Part shown: positions 52,081-63,886 of the stretch, piece by piece
Layout: every line of letters begins with the position of its first letter
Position numbering within the stretch: the stretch's first letter is position 1
DNA from: Edaphochlamys debaryana
Taxonomy: Eukaryota; Chlorophyta; Chlorophyceae; Chlamydomonadales
NCBI GenBank assembly: GCA_016858145.1
Contig: JAEHOE010000096.1
Coordinates: forward strand, 248,001-312,000
DNA length: 64,000 nucleotides
Direction of reading: 5' to 3'
The notes under the pieces: model-generated
Told to the model about the DNA's origin: nothing
Database searches by the model: none
Seen by the model: only the letters and a program-made list of their open reading frames with translations
Program-made: the position numbers and the translations under genes

Positions 52081-55000
52081 ATGCCGGCGCAGCCCGGGGC
52101 GGGAGCTGCGCGGCTGAGCGGCGAGGCAGGGGCGGCGCCGTCGGGTGAGTGTGCGGGGGGGCGTCGGGATGCAGGGTGCCGGCGCGCAAGCATTTGGGTG
52201 CGGTAGGGGAGCACAGGGCTCCGTAGGGGAGGGGCGGCATAGTGGGCACGGGACCGCTCTGCCCTCTGGCTCGGATGGGGCGGTGTGCATGGGGGCCATC
52301 CCCAGGGGCACTGGGCTGCACCGCCATGCCCCCCCTTTCCCCCCGCCTACCCCGCTTTGCCCCTTGCCTCTGCTCCTCCAGGGTCCCAGGAGCCCGAGCT
52401 GCCCCCCGCGGCCGTACCTGACGCGGACGGCATGTCCAACGCCACCGCTGCCGCCGCCGCCGCAGCAGATATGGCCGCGTCACTCCTGGATGACCTGAGG
52501 GTAGGAAGGGGGGAACGAGGGCAAGGGAGGGATCAAGCCGGGAAACAGGGGTCTTGGGGAGGGGTCCATTTTCTGCTGGTCCAGGTCCTATAGACTGGAG
52601 CCCGGAATCTTCTTTGCCTGAGCCTGTCCCTTCCGGACCTAAACCTTCCTCTTTCCCGTCCTCCCCCGGCCCCGCCTCCCTCCACAGCCCCTGGTGCGGT
52701 CGGCGCTCGCAGCACTGCCTGACCGCATGGTGGGGGCCGGGGTGGCGGGGTAGGGGGGTGGGGTGGCTTGTGGGGTGGGCTTGGGGCCCTGGGCGTAGGG
52801 TACCACTACTGTAGGAGAAGGGCGTAGGCCAGTCAAGCTGGCCAGCAGGGCAGGGGAGGGTATTGCTAAGAACTCTTCCAAGCCAGCAGCCAGGGAGCCA
52901 AGCAAGCCCCCGACCCGTGCTCACCCGTTCGGCTCTCCTCTCCCCACAACCTCCCCTCACGGCCGCAGGGCACGGAGGCGGAGGTGGCGGCTGGACTGCA
53001 GGCGGACCCCCGTGCGGCGGCGCTCTTCGACTCCATGTGCGCGCGGCTGGGGCTCTGGGGGATAGGGGGCGGGCGAGGATGGACAGGCGAATGCAGGGGC
53101 TGCCAGCGCCTTAGCGAGGTCGAGGGCCCCAGGTGGAGCAGCTTATTAACCCACCCAGGCGGGGTAACTCTGAGCGCCCCAACTTGCACCCCTGCGTCCC
53201 GGAACCGCATACCTTGATGCCCCCCTAAACGTTTTCTCTGCGCTTCTCTACCCCATTCAGGACCGGACCGGTCAGCGACGCCCTCGTCCACCCCTGGCGC
53301 GTGCTGCTGCGTCGGCAGTTGGCGGCCCGGGCCTGGCCCGAGTTCCCGGCGGTGGGGTACGCAGTGGCGGGGCCGGCGGCGGCGGCGGCGGCGGGGACAA
53401 GCGGCAGCAGCAGGGAAGGTATCGGGGGCGCTGTGCTGGTGTACCAGTATCAGGAGGAGGTGAGTCCGGGAAGGGGAGGGCAGGGAGGTTTCGGGGGAGG
53501 GGGAGGTCAGCAGGGCAGGCCGCGATGCCGTCTTGCGGTGGCGGCTCCGGACTTGGGACCTGACTTTGATAGCAGGGAAGCTGGAAGAGTCTCTGCATTA
53601 TGTTTGCCGCCCGGGCCCGCAGCTTGTCCCCGCGGGGCTGCTCGAGGCGGAGGCGCGGCGGCGGCGGCGGCAGGAGACGGCAGCTCGGGAGCAGCAGCGG
53701 CGGCGGGAGCAGCGGCAGCGGCGGCAGCAGCAGCGGGAAGGGCAGCGGCGGCGGCCGCGGGGGGAGGGCCCCGAGGCGAGGCTGCTGCTGGAGCTGCAGG
53801 GGAGGGGGCAGCATCGGCAGCGCAAGCAGAGAGGAAAGCAGGGGAGGGGGCAGCTCGCGCCTCAGCCGGACTCGCTGCTGGCTCAGCTCGTGCGGGCGCT
53901 GCAGCGGGAGCGGGAGCGGGCGCAAGAGAGGGAGCGGGAGCGGGAGGCGGAGCCGGAGCAGGGTGAAGGCGGACGGGCGGCCAATCAGGTGCGGTGTGCT
54001 GGGGGGAACGCCTTCGGGGTCCCTTCGACAGTGGACGGTGATCGATGGCGTGCGGCGAAGCTCCCCGGCTGTGGCATGCATGCGTCCTGGCATATGCAAT
54101 ACATCGCGGGTGTTTGTCATGTGAGGGCTAGTAGAGAGGTGGAGGTGGGGCTGGGGCTGGGGCTGCCCTTCACGAAGTGCGAGGAGCAGGTCCCCGGCCA
54201 TTGCCCTGCATGGTGTTCATGCATGAAGCCCCAAGCCTGAACCCTGCCTGCACCGTACCCCCCGCCACCTTCCCTCCCCTCCCTCAGCCCGGCTCCGGCA
54301 GGAAGAGGCGCCGGCGGGAGGAGGCGGAGGGCGGGCAGGGGAGCGACACCCCGCCCGACCACGACTCCGGCGGGGCCGAGGAGGTACGCGGCAGGGGTCC
54401 AGGCCAGCTTCGGCGGCGGGGCTGCGATCTGGACGCGGAGCACAGGGTCCAGGGTCCGTGCGCCTGCACAGCAGCGGGGGTCGCTCGGGGGTACGCCTTG
54501 CTGCCTCGGTGGCGCACCGCCGCTCTGGGCAGAGGAGGCCAGGCCAGGCCAGGCCAGGCCAGGCCGTATTTTCAGATGCTTCAGGGGAGGCGGTGGGCTA
54601 GAACGTCTCCCGCATGCATCCGCGCCGGGCGCATACCAGCATCCCTTGCGGGCCTTGCGAGCGCTCCTGGCCGCCGCCGCCCACTCGAAACCCCTCAGGA
54701 AGACCAGGAGGACCAGCGGCCGGAGGACTGTCCCGCGCGTGCGAGCGGGGATAAGAAGCGCGAGGGCAAGCGGGAGTGGACCCGGCGCGAAGCCCGGGAG
54801 AAGCGGCAGCAGCAGAAGGCGGAGGCGAAGGAGAGGGCGGCCCAGGCGGCATCGCAGGTGCGGAAGAGGATGGGCGGGAAGCGGTCGGAAGGAGGCAAGG
54901 AGGATGTGCGTGGGGCAGCAGGTGGCCTGACAAGGCTTGGTAGATGCGGCGACAAGCAATGCAATCATGTTGCTCAGCCCCACAACAATGGCGCGGTTGA

Positions 55001-57437
55001 TACGTCTTGTCTGGGCCCCCTTGCCCGCCGTCCCCATGCCCATGCACCACAGGAGGCCGCGGATCGCCCGGCCAGCGCCCGCAACGCAACGGAGGCTGGC
55101 AAGGTGGGTCCGCCTCAGCGCGGCTTGGCTGGGTTCATGCAGCGTGGTACAGAGACGCCCCGCCCTCTCACCCCCTCTCCTGCGCGCCCCTCACTCCCCC
55201 ACCCCCCCCACACCCACCCACCCACAAACAGCGTCTCTCCGGGCGCTCGAGGCTGGCCCTGACGGAGGAGGAGCGGCGCACGAGGGTGCGGGAGATGTCG
55301 GTGGCCCGAATGGCCAAGTCGCGGGCGCGGCAGAGGGAGAAGCTGCGTGCGGCGGAGGAGCTGCTCAAGGTGGGGACGGAGGGGCGGAGGGGGTGGATGG
55401 ACCTGTCAGGGGGAGAAAGGGGGAAGGGACCTGCCAGGGGGCGGAGGACAGAGCGGCTGACTTTGCGAGGGGAAGGGGAGGGGACGGGACGGAGTGGGCT
55501 TGGAACTGGGAGGAGCTCCGTGAGGTGAGTCTGGGTGCAGGGCTGGGTGGGGGTGCAGCAAAGGGATGGCCGAAAGGGCATGTCTGCCGTTGAGGTGGGG
55601 CCGCGCTGATTGTTACTTCAAGTGCGGCATGTATGAAAGGCAGAACCGAGGCCCAGGTGAACGTGGCCCCCGTGCGAGCACATCCGTATGGTCCGCAAAC
55701 ACACAAGGCTGGGCCGGGCCTGATAGGAGGACCCGCAAGTCAGGGCAGGTGTGAGGGCAGGGTGCTTACATGGGGTTGACCCTAAGTCCCGACCCTCGGC
55801 CTTTGCTTTCCAACACCGCAGAAGGCTGCTGCTGATGGCCAGCAGGCGATCACCCTCGACCAACTAGTGGCCAAGAAGGTGGGTCCGCATTAGCGCGGCT
55901 GTGAGGGTTAATGCAGTTGTTGCGAGTTGCGTGCTGCACTCCTTCCCTCGCGGCGGTTGTGCAACACAGTGCACGTGTCCCGGCTGCCTCCACGTCCCCA
56001 GCTCCCCACCCCTCCCACCCCACCCCACCCCACCGCCGTTCCCCCCAAACACACAGCGGCCTTCTCCGACTCCGGAGCAGCCCTTGACGGAGGAGGAGCG
56101 CCGCCAGCGGGGCCTCCAGAAGAAGCAGTCGAGCAGTCGAAGCCGGGAGTGGTGGCTGCGGAATCAGGAGAAGCTGCGTGTGGCTGAGGAGCTGCTCAAG
56201 GTGGGCCGGCAAGGGGCAGAGGGGGGGGAGGGACCTGTCAGGGGGGTAGACATAGCGAGGAGGAGGCGGGGAAGGGGAGAGAGGAGCTGCCTGCGAAGAA
56301 GGAGCTGCTCAAGGTGGGGCGGGGAGCAGAGGTGGTGCTGCAGGAAGGAGGGGTCGGAGGGGGCCGCGCGGGGCGCGTGTGTGTATGGCGGCCCGCGTGG
56401 AGAGGGGCCCAGCGGCACTGCGGTGGAAAATGAGTGGATCCAGTTCGGGTCTACAGGGCAACGGCAAGGTCACGGAGGGGACATGGGCCCCACTAGGACT
56501 CCCGTCGTCACGCGCCGCCACCAAACTTAAACGCACCCTTTCGGGTCCGAGGGCCACCGAGGTGGCACGGGCCCCCCTTCATTATCCAGGCGCACCACTC
56601 AGACACGCATCGCTAGCGTAGAAGCGCGGTGCCAGGCGTGCCAGGCGTGGGGCGTTGCACCCACATGTCCCCCCGCCTATGACCGCGCACCCCTTTACCC
56701 GCTCCCACTCGGCAGGCCTCCCAACCCGCCCCCGAGCCGACTCCTGCCGCACCGCTGACGGCGGAGGAGGAGCGGCGCCGGCGCCAGCGGGAGCTGGCCC
56801 GGCTCCGGTCGCTGCGGCGGAGGGAGAAGCAGCTGGCAGCGGGGAAGCCAATCAAGGTGGGGCGGGCGGGGCTCGGGCGGGCGGGGCTGGGGCGGGGATG
56901 CAGCGGGGGTGGGCTGGGTGTAGGTGGCGTGTGCGTGCCCCTGAGCTCCTGCCGGTGAGTGGGCGGGGGGGAGGAGGTAGGGGTGAAGGGCTCCACGAGA
57001 ACGGCACCAGCTACGCCAGCCGGTGTAGCACGCAGCAGCTTGGCGGTACCGGGATCGGGTAGGGGATCGTAGCACATGGGCGGGTCGGCACGGCGCCCGC
57101 TCAACCGCTGGCGTAGCAGCTCCTTGACAGTGTCACTCCTCCCGGCCTCGGGCCGGCCCGCGATGTGCACCACGGCTCGTAGCTGCTGGCCAGTGGCCAC
57201 CCAACCCAGGGAGCGCAAGGGCATGCGGTGCGGTGCGGCCGCAACCTTTGGGCAGTGAAGAGGCGTGCGCCGTGTGCCTCCTTCTCCTCGCATTTGTGCA
57301 TCGGCCATGCCCTTCTTTCCTCCACGGCCTCCTCCCTCGGCCTCCTCCTCTGTATGCCTCATCATCAGGCCCGTTTATCCTTCCCCCCGCCCCCGCCCAC
57401 CCCTCCCTTACAGAAACCGCGTCAGAGTGAGCAGTAG
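52081..57437 (+). CDS. Basic, Arg/Glu/Gln-rich protein with duplicated exons, 555 aa, function unknown
   Basis: Fourteen exons: 52081-52144, 52382-52500, 52688-52729, 52969-53036, 53261-53459, 53623-53988, 54288-54383, 54699-54857, 55053-55103, 55232-55369, 55822-55878, 56057-56200, 56716-56856 and 57414-57437 (stop TAG). All are GT-AG and the total is 556 codons. Residues 1-165 are mixed and Ala-rich. Residues 165-390 are highly charged with Arg/Gln-Glu repeats, likely helical or coiled coil, and include a K-R-R-R-R cluster that could be a nuclear localisation signal. Exons 10, 12 and 13 are copies of one unit: each has T-E-E-E-R-R or T-A-E-E-E-R-R near its start, and exons 10 and 12 both end in EKLR-x-AEELLK. 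Short Lys/Ala exons 9 and 11 precede exons 10 and 12. No known domain was recognised. The last tiny exon is the least certain part. Confidence 0.65.
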
Positions 57438-58088
57438 AGGAGCACCCGCCGGAACTCCCTGGGGCACCCCCGGAGGAGCGCAAGCAGCGGCTGGCCCCGA
57501 AGCACCCCTGGCGTGGCACTGGGTCCCCACTAGGATGGCGAGGGGATGGAGGAGCGGCCGGTGTTGGAGTGTCACCCGGGGCTGCTGGAGCGGCGGCCGG
57601 CGGGGAGCGGCGGGGAGCGGCGGCCGCACCAGGATGGCGCGGGGATGGAGGAGCGCCACAGCGGCCGGTGCTGGAGTGGGCGGTAGAAGAGCTGATGGAG
57701 CGGCGGCCGGCGGGGAGCCGCGTCAGCGGCCGGCACGCGGCGGGGCGGCAGCGGCTGGAGGCGGCCAATGCTGGAGTTGGAGCGGCCGCCGGTGGACAGC
57801 CTCTTGGCGCCGGGGCGCTAGAGACGACGCCGAGCCGAATGGGTGCAACGGGCTTGGGGACTGAGTCGGGACTCGAGGCGGCAGCGGCGCTTGCAGTGGC
57901 AGTGCGCGGCGCATGCGGCGGGAGGGGCTCGGTCCGACCGACCGCGTGCAGCCGGGGGAGGGCCGTGAGGCGGACGACTGGGCACGCTCCCCCTTGCTTC
58001 AGCGGGCTTGATTGAGGGGCGTTGAGGTTCCGAACGGGGGTCAAGGCGATGTGCAACCGGGCGGGTCTGGCCCACCAGCTGACGGGAC
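57438..58088. other. GC-rich imperfect repeats, no gene recognised
   Basis: Imperfect repeats around AGGATGGCG and GGGGATGGAGGAGCG (about 57530-57680) and CGGCCGGCGGGGAGC-type units. The open frames across it are Ala/Gly/Arg-rich and have no exon support. It likely contains the 3' untranslated region of the plus-strand gene. Confidence 0.45.
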
Positions 58089-58271
58089 CATACGATCTGT
58101 ACCAGCCTGCTAGACGTCACCGGCACAGCTCTACATCGTCAGCAGCAACAGCATGCCGGTTACTCTAGCGTAGCCGTTCTCAGCCGCATCCCCGACTACA
58201 TCTGCTGCGCGTACCGCTCCGTGTAGTGCTAGATAGCCCTGTTGCTAGTGCACTGCATGGAGGCTATGCCC
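58089..58271 (+). repeat. Dispersed 183-bp repeat, copy 2
   Basis: Same element and orientation as 3791-3973, ungapped, with the shared TAG stop here at 58224-58226. It lies downstream of the tail-to-tail pair formed by the basic-protein gene (plus) and DPH5 (minus). Confidence 0.8.
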
Positions 58272-58934
58272 TCCGGCCCACCAGCCGACGGGGGTTCCGC
58301 GGGGGTCAGGCCATTCAGACGGCCAAGCCGCCTGCTCTCACGGACACAGAAGCGGGTGACGAGGGCTGGGGTATAGGAGTGTGGGGCTGTGAGTTGAGAC
58401 AAGTGCGAGCTGCTGGGCAGGAGCGCCTAAGGCCGGGGCGTGGCGGACAGGGGTGGCAGCGAGCGCCCTGGAGCCGCTGCCCGCTGGACTGCACGGACAG
58501 AGCGGAGGTCCGGCTGTATGTCCGGCAGATTGTCGGTCTTGACCTGGTCGCGGTTTGAGGAGCGCACCTTTCACAGTGGCGCCTGGTCCCTGGCACCCCC
58601 TGCACCTCCCAGCACCTGCGGACCACAGATTTCCAGCACCTAGAGCCACGACCCTGGCCCAGGGCTGCTCTGTCGCTCACCTCGCTCTGGCCGCTCCACA
58701 GCCCCTTGCGCTCACACGCTCCCGCCCACCGCTGCCACCGAAACTCCTTCCTCCTTGCCCCCTCTTTGCGTTTCCTTGCATGTGTCCCGTGCCGGAACCC
58801 GTTCGCTCTCGCACTCCGCTGTCAGGCACCTCACCCCGAAGCCGCACTCACCCAACTCCGCTCGCCCGCGCCTAGCCCCCCATCCCATCACGTCACGTCA
58901 CGCTCCTCCGCGGAACCTCTCCTACTCCCCGGCA
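58272..58934. other. Intergenic, 3' side of DPH5
   Basis: No gene was recognised. It should include the 3' untranslated region of DPH5 on the minus strand. No TTACA (TGTAA on the minus strand) polyadenylation signal was found in it. Confidence 0.45.
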
Positions 58935-61900
58935 TCACTCTTTCCTCGCCCCCTCCAGCGCCGCCTCCGCCCCCGCCAGCATGTACGCCGCCAGCATCTC
59001 CCCCTCCGTCACGTGCACGTCCCCCGCCAGGACCAGGCAGTGCAGGGGAGCGCCGAAGTCGACCTGGGGGGGGGGCGGGGGAGGGGGCCAGTAAAGAGGC
59101 GGTCAGGGAGTTGAGATCTTCTCGGGCTGGCTAAAGGGGCTGGCTGGAGGGGGGGGGGCGTGTACTGGGAGGGAAGGCACGGGGCCGGGTTTGGTAAGGC
59201 GACAGGAAGCTCATGGCGTTTCTCGCACTGCCTTGCCACCTTTCCCCCCAACGCTCGCAGCCCACGAAGTTCCCCATCCTGCCCCCTCCCATCCGTCAAC
59301 CCCCCCCGCTCGCCTCTTGGAGCTGTGCCAGGGTGCCTGCCACGATCTGCTGGTCATCCGCCTGGGGTGGGTGGGGGGGTGGGGGGGGGGGGAGAGAAGG
59401 AGGTGAGCAGCGAGCGGGGTGGGTCAGCGAGGGACAGGGTGCACGGGGACGGGGGGAAGGGTGAGGCTGGGTGAGGTCACCAAACATGCAAGCCTCGCCG
59501 CTTGAAGGGCCCGTGGCCCCGCCCCCACCACCCCAGCATCAGTCCCTCGGCTGCAGACCTCCTCGCATGCCCCGGGCACCCCGTGGGCTCACAAGCGCTG
59601 ACCCCCTCCGCCCTAAAGGACGCTCACCAAGGCCGTCTCCACCCCCCTCACTCCCTCCCTGCCCCACCCCAGCCGAACCCCTCCCACAAAACGAGCCCTC
59701 TCCCCCACCACCCCTTCCTCGCCTGCAGCCGCGCGATGCCCACTGCCAGGGTCTCGGGGCCAAAGGCGCCGCCCCCCCGCGCCTCCTCCACTTCCAGCAG
59801 CTGCTGCACGGCCTGGGTGGCAGGGAGTGGGGGAAGGGGGGAGGGCCCAGGGGAGGGGGGCAGGGTAGGAGCGTGTTGAGGCAGGGCAGGGGTCAGGGGC
59901 AAGACCGGGGCGTGACCATCCGGCAGGCAGGCAGGCGGGGAGAGGCACGGCACGAGGTCTCTCAGCTGCGAGGGGCCGCAACCGGGCGGGGGAAGGGCGA
60001 GGGACGGGCGCTGGGCGGCATGGGGGCCGCGGGGGCGAGCAGGGTCTCCGAGGCCAGTGGGGTCAGAGGGGCCATGCGACAGGAGGGCCACGCCATAGCC
60101 CCCACCCCCCCCAATCTCCCGGCAGAGCCAAGGACGGCCGGCCACTAGATGCATGCGCAGCCACCACACATGCCGTGCAAAGCTCAAGCCGTCCGCCCAG
60201 GCCCTTTCCGTAGCCATGGGAGCTGTCGGCGCCTTGCTGTCCCCGGACCCGGAGGGCCCTGGACCGTTCGCCCCCCGCGCACTCAGCCCCCCCCCCGTGC
60301 ACCCCCCATTAGTCATCACGCGCACCGTGTTTATGCTCATGTACCGCGGCGGCTCGTACACGGTGCGGCCGCGAGCCAGCGCCGCCAGGTTGGGCTCCTT
60401 GACCTGGGGGGGCGGGGGTGGGTTGGGTGGGTTGGGTGTCTGGAGGAGAGGGTATAGAAGGGCTGGGGGTAACGCGAGTGCACCTGGAGAGCAACCCACA
60501 GTAAGGGCGCCCAGCCACCACCCTTCTCCCCCTTCCCCAGTACAGGTCCCATCTCCCATGCGCACCTTGATGTCCAGCAGGCACAGCGTGTGGAGCCCCA
60601 GCCTGCGGGCGGTGGGGGAGCGGGGGGGGGGCCGGAATGGGGGTCCGGGGCGCACATTGTTGAGGACGCAACGCCAACCACCTGACAACCAACCACCTGA
60701 CAGCCCAACCGCCAACCGCTCACTTTCGGTTGGCTGCGATCTTGTCGTAGAAGGAGTCTGGCCGCCAGGAGTCGGTGAAGAAGCAGATGGACACGGCCTG
60801 GGGTGTAGGGGGGGCGGGAGGGGGGGTACGGGTGGGTGTTTGTTGCTGAGCGGGAACGCGCCGACGCCAGGGAAACCTTGTATACGGGGTACGGGTGGGG
60901 TGTGGTAAGGTACTGGTAGTCTGGCCGTCGCGCAGGCTTCCCCCGTACGAGGTCCCCAGGGCGACCAGTCACCCACGTCGTTCCCGCTTCCATATTGCTC
61001 CTCCGGCCCCTGCCCCAGCAGAGAGCATCGCTCATCGCTTTGACTCAGCCCTGCCGTTGCTCAAGGCTTTTGTCCGGCCCTCTCCGCCCCTGCCCAGCCC
61101 TCCCTCCGCCCTCCCCCGCTCCCCCCTCACCTCCCCGAACCTGTACAGCGACAGCCCGCACGCCCCCACTGCGTTCATGACGCTGGCGTTGTGCACCACC
61201 CGCACCGGGATGCCCGCCTGCCGGGCGCGGAGCTGCAGGTCCGTGTGGGTGGTGGCGCTGTGTGGGTGGGGTGGGGGGGGAGGGCGGAGGGCAGGGAGGG
61301 AGGGAAGGAAGGAACGGAGTCAGGGAATGGGGGCAGGGAGAAGCGGTGTCAGAGAGAGCCCAGGGAGGAGCGGTGTCCGGTGCATTGCCTCAGCTCTGTT
61401 AAGCGCGATGCGGCAATCCGAGGAGGCTCATGGGCAGGCCGTCTCGACGCCCCGACGCCTCGTTGTGGCCGTGGCGTGGGAGGTGGGGCGAGGCGGGCAG
61501 TGAACGCCGATGACGCACCACCCTGACCCTCCCCATCCAAAGAGTCGCCCCGATATGCGCAAGGCACGACCCCCAGACATCTCATCCCCACGCTCGGGGC
61601 TCCAGGCCCTCACCCGAACGGGTCCCCCACCACACAGAACGCCACGTCCTCTTTATCCGCGCCCTCCAGGATCTCCTCAGCGCGCTGGGGCAGGGGACAG
61701 GGGGCATGGCCAGGTAGGGCGATGGAGACCGGAAGGAGTGGCCTGGTCATGCCACCTCCTCAGCCTAGTCCGCTGCAGCCCACACGGTCATCCACTCACA
61801 CCCCTCCCTGTCTCCTCGCAACTCCACGCCCCGCCCTGCGCCCACACGCAAGGCCCGGCGCCCCCGCAGCCGTCGCTGCAGCTGAGCACCCACCTGCCCC

Positions 61901-63095
61901 CCGCCCCCCGCCTCTCCTCTCGGTCCCCACCCACCGACTCCACCATCTCTCGATCCGCCACCACCACCTCCTTGCCGTACAGGGCCTCCTGCACGACATC
62001 AGCATCCGCATGGGAAGGGGAGGGTGAGCTGAGTGACCACGGTGCCGGGAAGTGGGTGGCCACGGGAAGGAAAGCTCCCCTTGCACGGGGGCCAGTGGGC
62101 GGCGCCGCGCGTTCCGAATCCCAACCCAACCTATGACCTGGTCTCGCCCTGCCCACGGCTAACACGGCCATCCCTTGTCCCAGAGAGGCCGGCCCTGTGT
62201 CGTGCCCCTGGCCTCAGGCGCCCCTCAGGGCCTCTCCATCCAAAGGGCCGTTGCTTATCTCCTGTATGTATGCCCCTTCCTGGCAGTCAGATCCTCACAG
62301 GATCGGGCACGGGCGCCCCTCTGTCCGGGACCTTGCAGCTCCCCTGTCTCCCCCCTCAGCATCAGAGAAGCCCTCTGGGCCCGGGCCCCGCGGCGGGGTA
62401 AGGCATCGTGCCGCACGCAGCACCCCAAGCGCGCTGTGTGCAGTGTGTGCTGTGTTCCAGGAGGTAAAGAGCCCACCCTGCCTCTACCCCCCCTGGTGGC
62501 TCTTCTGTGTGGTTGCCAACGTCCCCCTCGCTCCACCCCCCTCGCCCCGAACCGCCTTCCACACGGGCCACGGCAGCCCGGCAGGGCCGAGTCCTTTTGA
62601 GGGCGAGACATGACGCAGGCCCCCCATTGGCCCCGCTCTCCACGCCCAAGCAAGGCCCCGGCCCCTGCGCCCCACGGACCAGCTTGGACTTGTCGCACAG
62701 CAGGATGGACGTGTACGCCTCCAGGTAAACCCGCTTGCAGCGCCGAATGGCCTCCAGCCCTCTGCGGCAGGCAGCGAGACAGCCGCGGCCGGGGGGAGGT
62801 GACGGGGAAACTTGGCAGTCGTGCGGGTATACGTGCGGGTTACAGCCCCGCGGGCCCCACGAACCCCTAACCCGTGGCAGACTACGTATACGCGAGCACA
62901 GCGACGCAGGCCAGGAGAGCCGCCGCCGGATTGCCGACCGGTTGACCGTCCAGACGGCAGAGCGGTCATTACCACGCGCTTGAGCCCAAGCTGCCACATA
63001 CGAATCTATACAAGTTAAATCGCAGCGCAGAGGGCGCACCTCAGCGTGATGTCGTTCTCATCGTAGAGCCCCAGCCCTATCAAGTAGAGCACCAT
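58935..63095 (-). CDS. DPH5: Diphthine methyl ester synthase (diphthamide biosynthesis methyltransferase), 281 aa, complete
   Basis: Eleven exons: 63095-63040, 62761-62680, 61988-61935, 61684-61614, 61257-61131, 60797-60724, 60602-60566, 60403-60326, 59812-59723, 59361-59314 and 59063-58935. They sum to 282 codons, close to the usual length (about 285 in human). The start [17 protein letters not shown] is the family's conserved N-terminus. Other signatures are [79 protein letters not shown] and [10 protein letters not shown]. The enzyme transfers methyl groups from S-adenosylmethionine to the modified histidine of elongation factor 2 in the cytosol, the second step of diphthamide synthesis. 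The donors after 59723 and 59314 are GC rather than GT, and the donor after 62680 is a weak GTCCGT. Confidence 0.96.
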
Positions 63096-63886
63096 CGCTC
63101 CGTTGCAAGTATAAATCGAAGTAGCAGGCGGTGAAGTCGCGGAGCTCAGGTGCACACTACGCGAGGCCTCGCAACTGGAGTGGGGGCTAAGGTGCAGCCT
63201 AAGTACCGGTCCCTAAGTGAACTGACGTGGTCATCTATATTAGGGAGCGTAGGAGGGCCAAGCGGGAGGGGGGGTTGCTGCGGGGATGGCCAAACACACC
63301 GTGCGCCCTTGGTCGCGGCGCCTCCTGCACTCCCGCCTCCTGCACGCGGCGCCTCCTGCACATCGGCCCCCGGCAAGGTCCAATCAACACATCACTAGTA
63401 GGTATACGCAGGAGCTGAGCAGGCCGGAGGGCGCCCGTAGGATGCTGAGCAGGGCCCGCAGAATGGCGCAGAATGCCCCGCAAGGCCAGCTGTCGGATCC
63501 ACACCCGGTTGTTTCTGCTGCTCTCATCGACAGCGCCGCGCCAGCCGCACTCCTCACCTGCAGCAATCCAGGCACGAGTCCAGGTGCTTGTATAACTCGT
63601 GTGGCGCATTCCCAGCACCGTCGTGGTCGCGAATTGCGCAACGGCCAAACTCAAACCCCCGCGGCTTAGCCCTCCATCGTAGCTTCGACGCGCAGCTTGA
63701 TAGCTCTACAGCTCGATACTGCAGCGGCGTCGGCATCTCCGGCGGGGCGGGGCGGGGCGAAGCGGCGGCTCGCTCCGGCAACCAGTGCCGCTTATAGACA
63801 GTACCTTGGAGGGCTCACATGTGCAGCTGACATTATGGCGCCCTCGCCTGCACCTGCAGCCACCCTTGTCGGACGCGCTCCTCGCC
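63096..63886. other. Short divergent intergenic region
   Basis: Separates DPH5 (minus) from a possible plus-strand gene at 63887, so it may act as a shared promoter region. Short GCGCCTCCTGCAC-type direct repeats lie near 63315-63360. No exon is supported here. Confidence 0.4.

Noticed and set aside
55232..56856. bZIP basic region in the repeated exons
   Set aside because: The A-R-x-x-K-S-R-A-R stretch looks similar, but the invariant Asn and the leucine heptads are absent and the other copies diverge.
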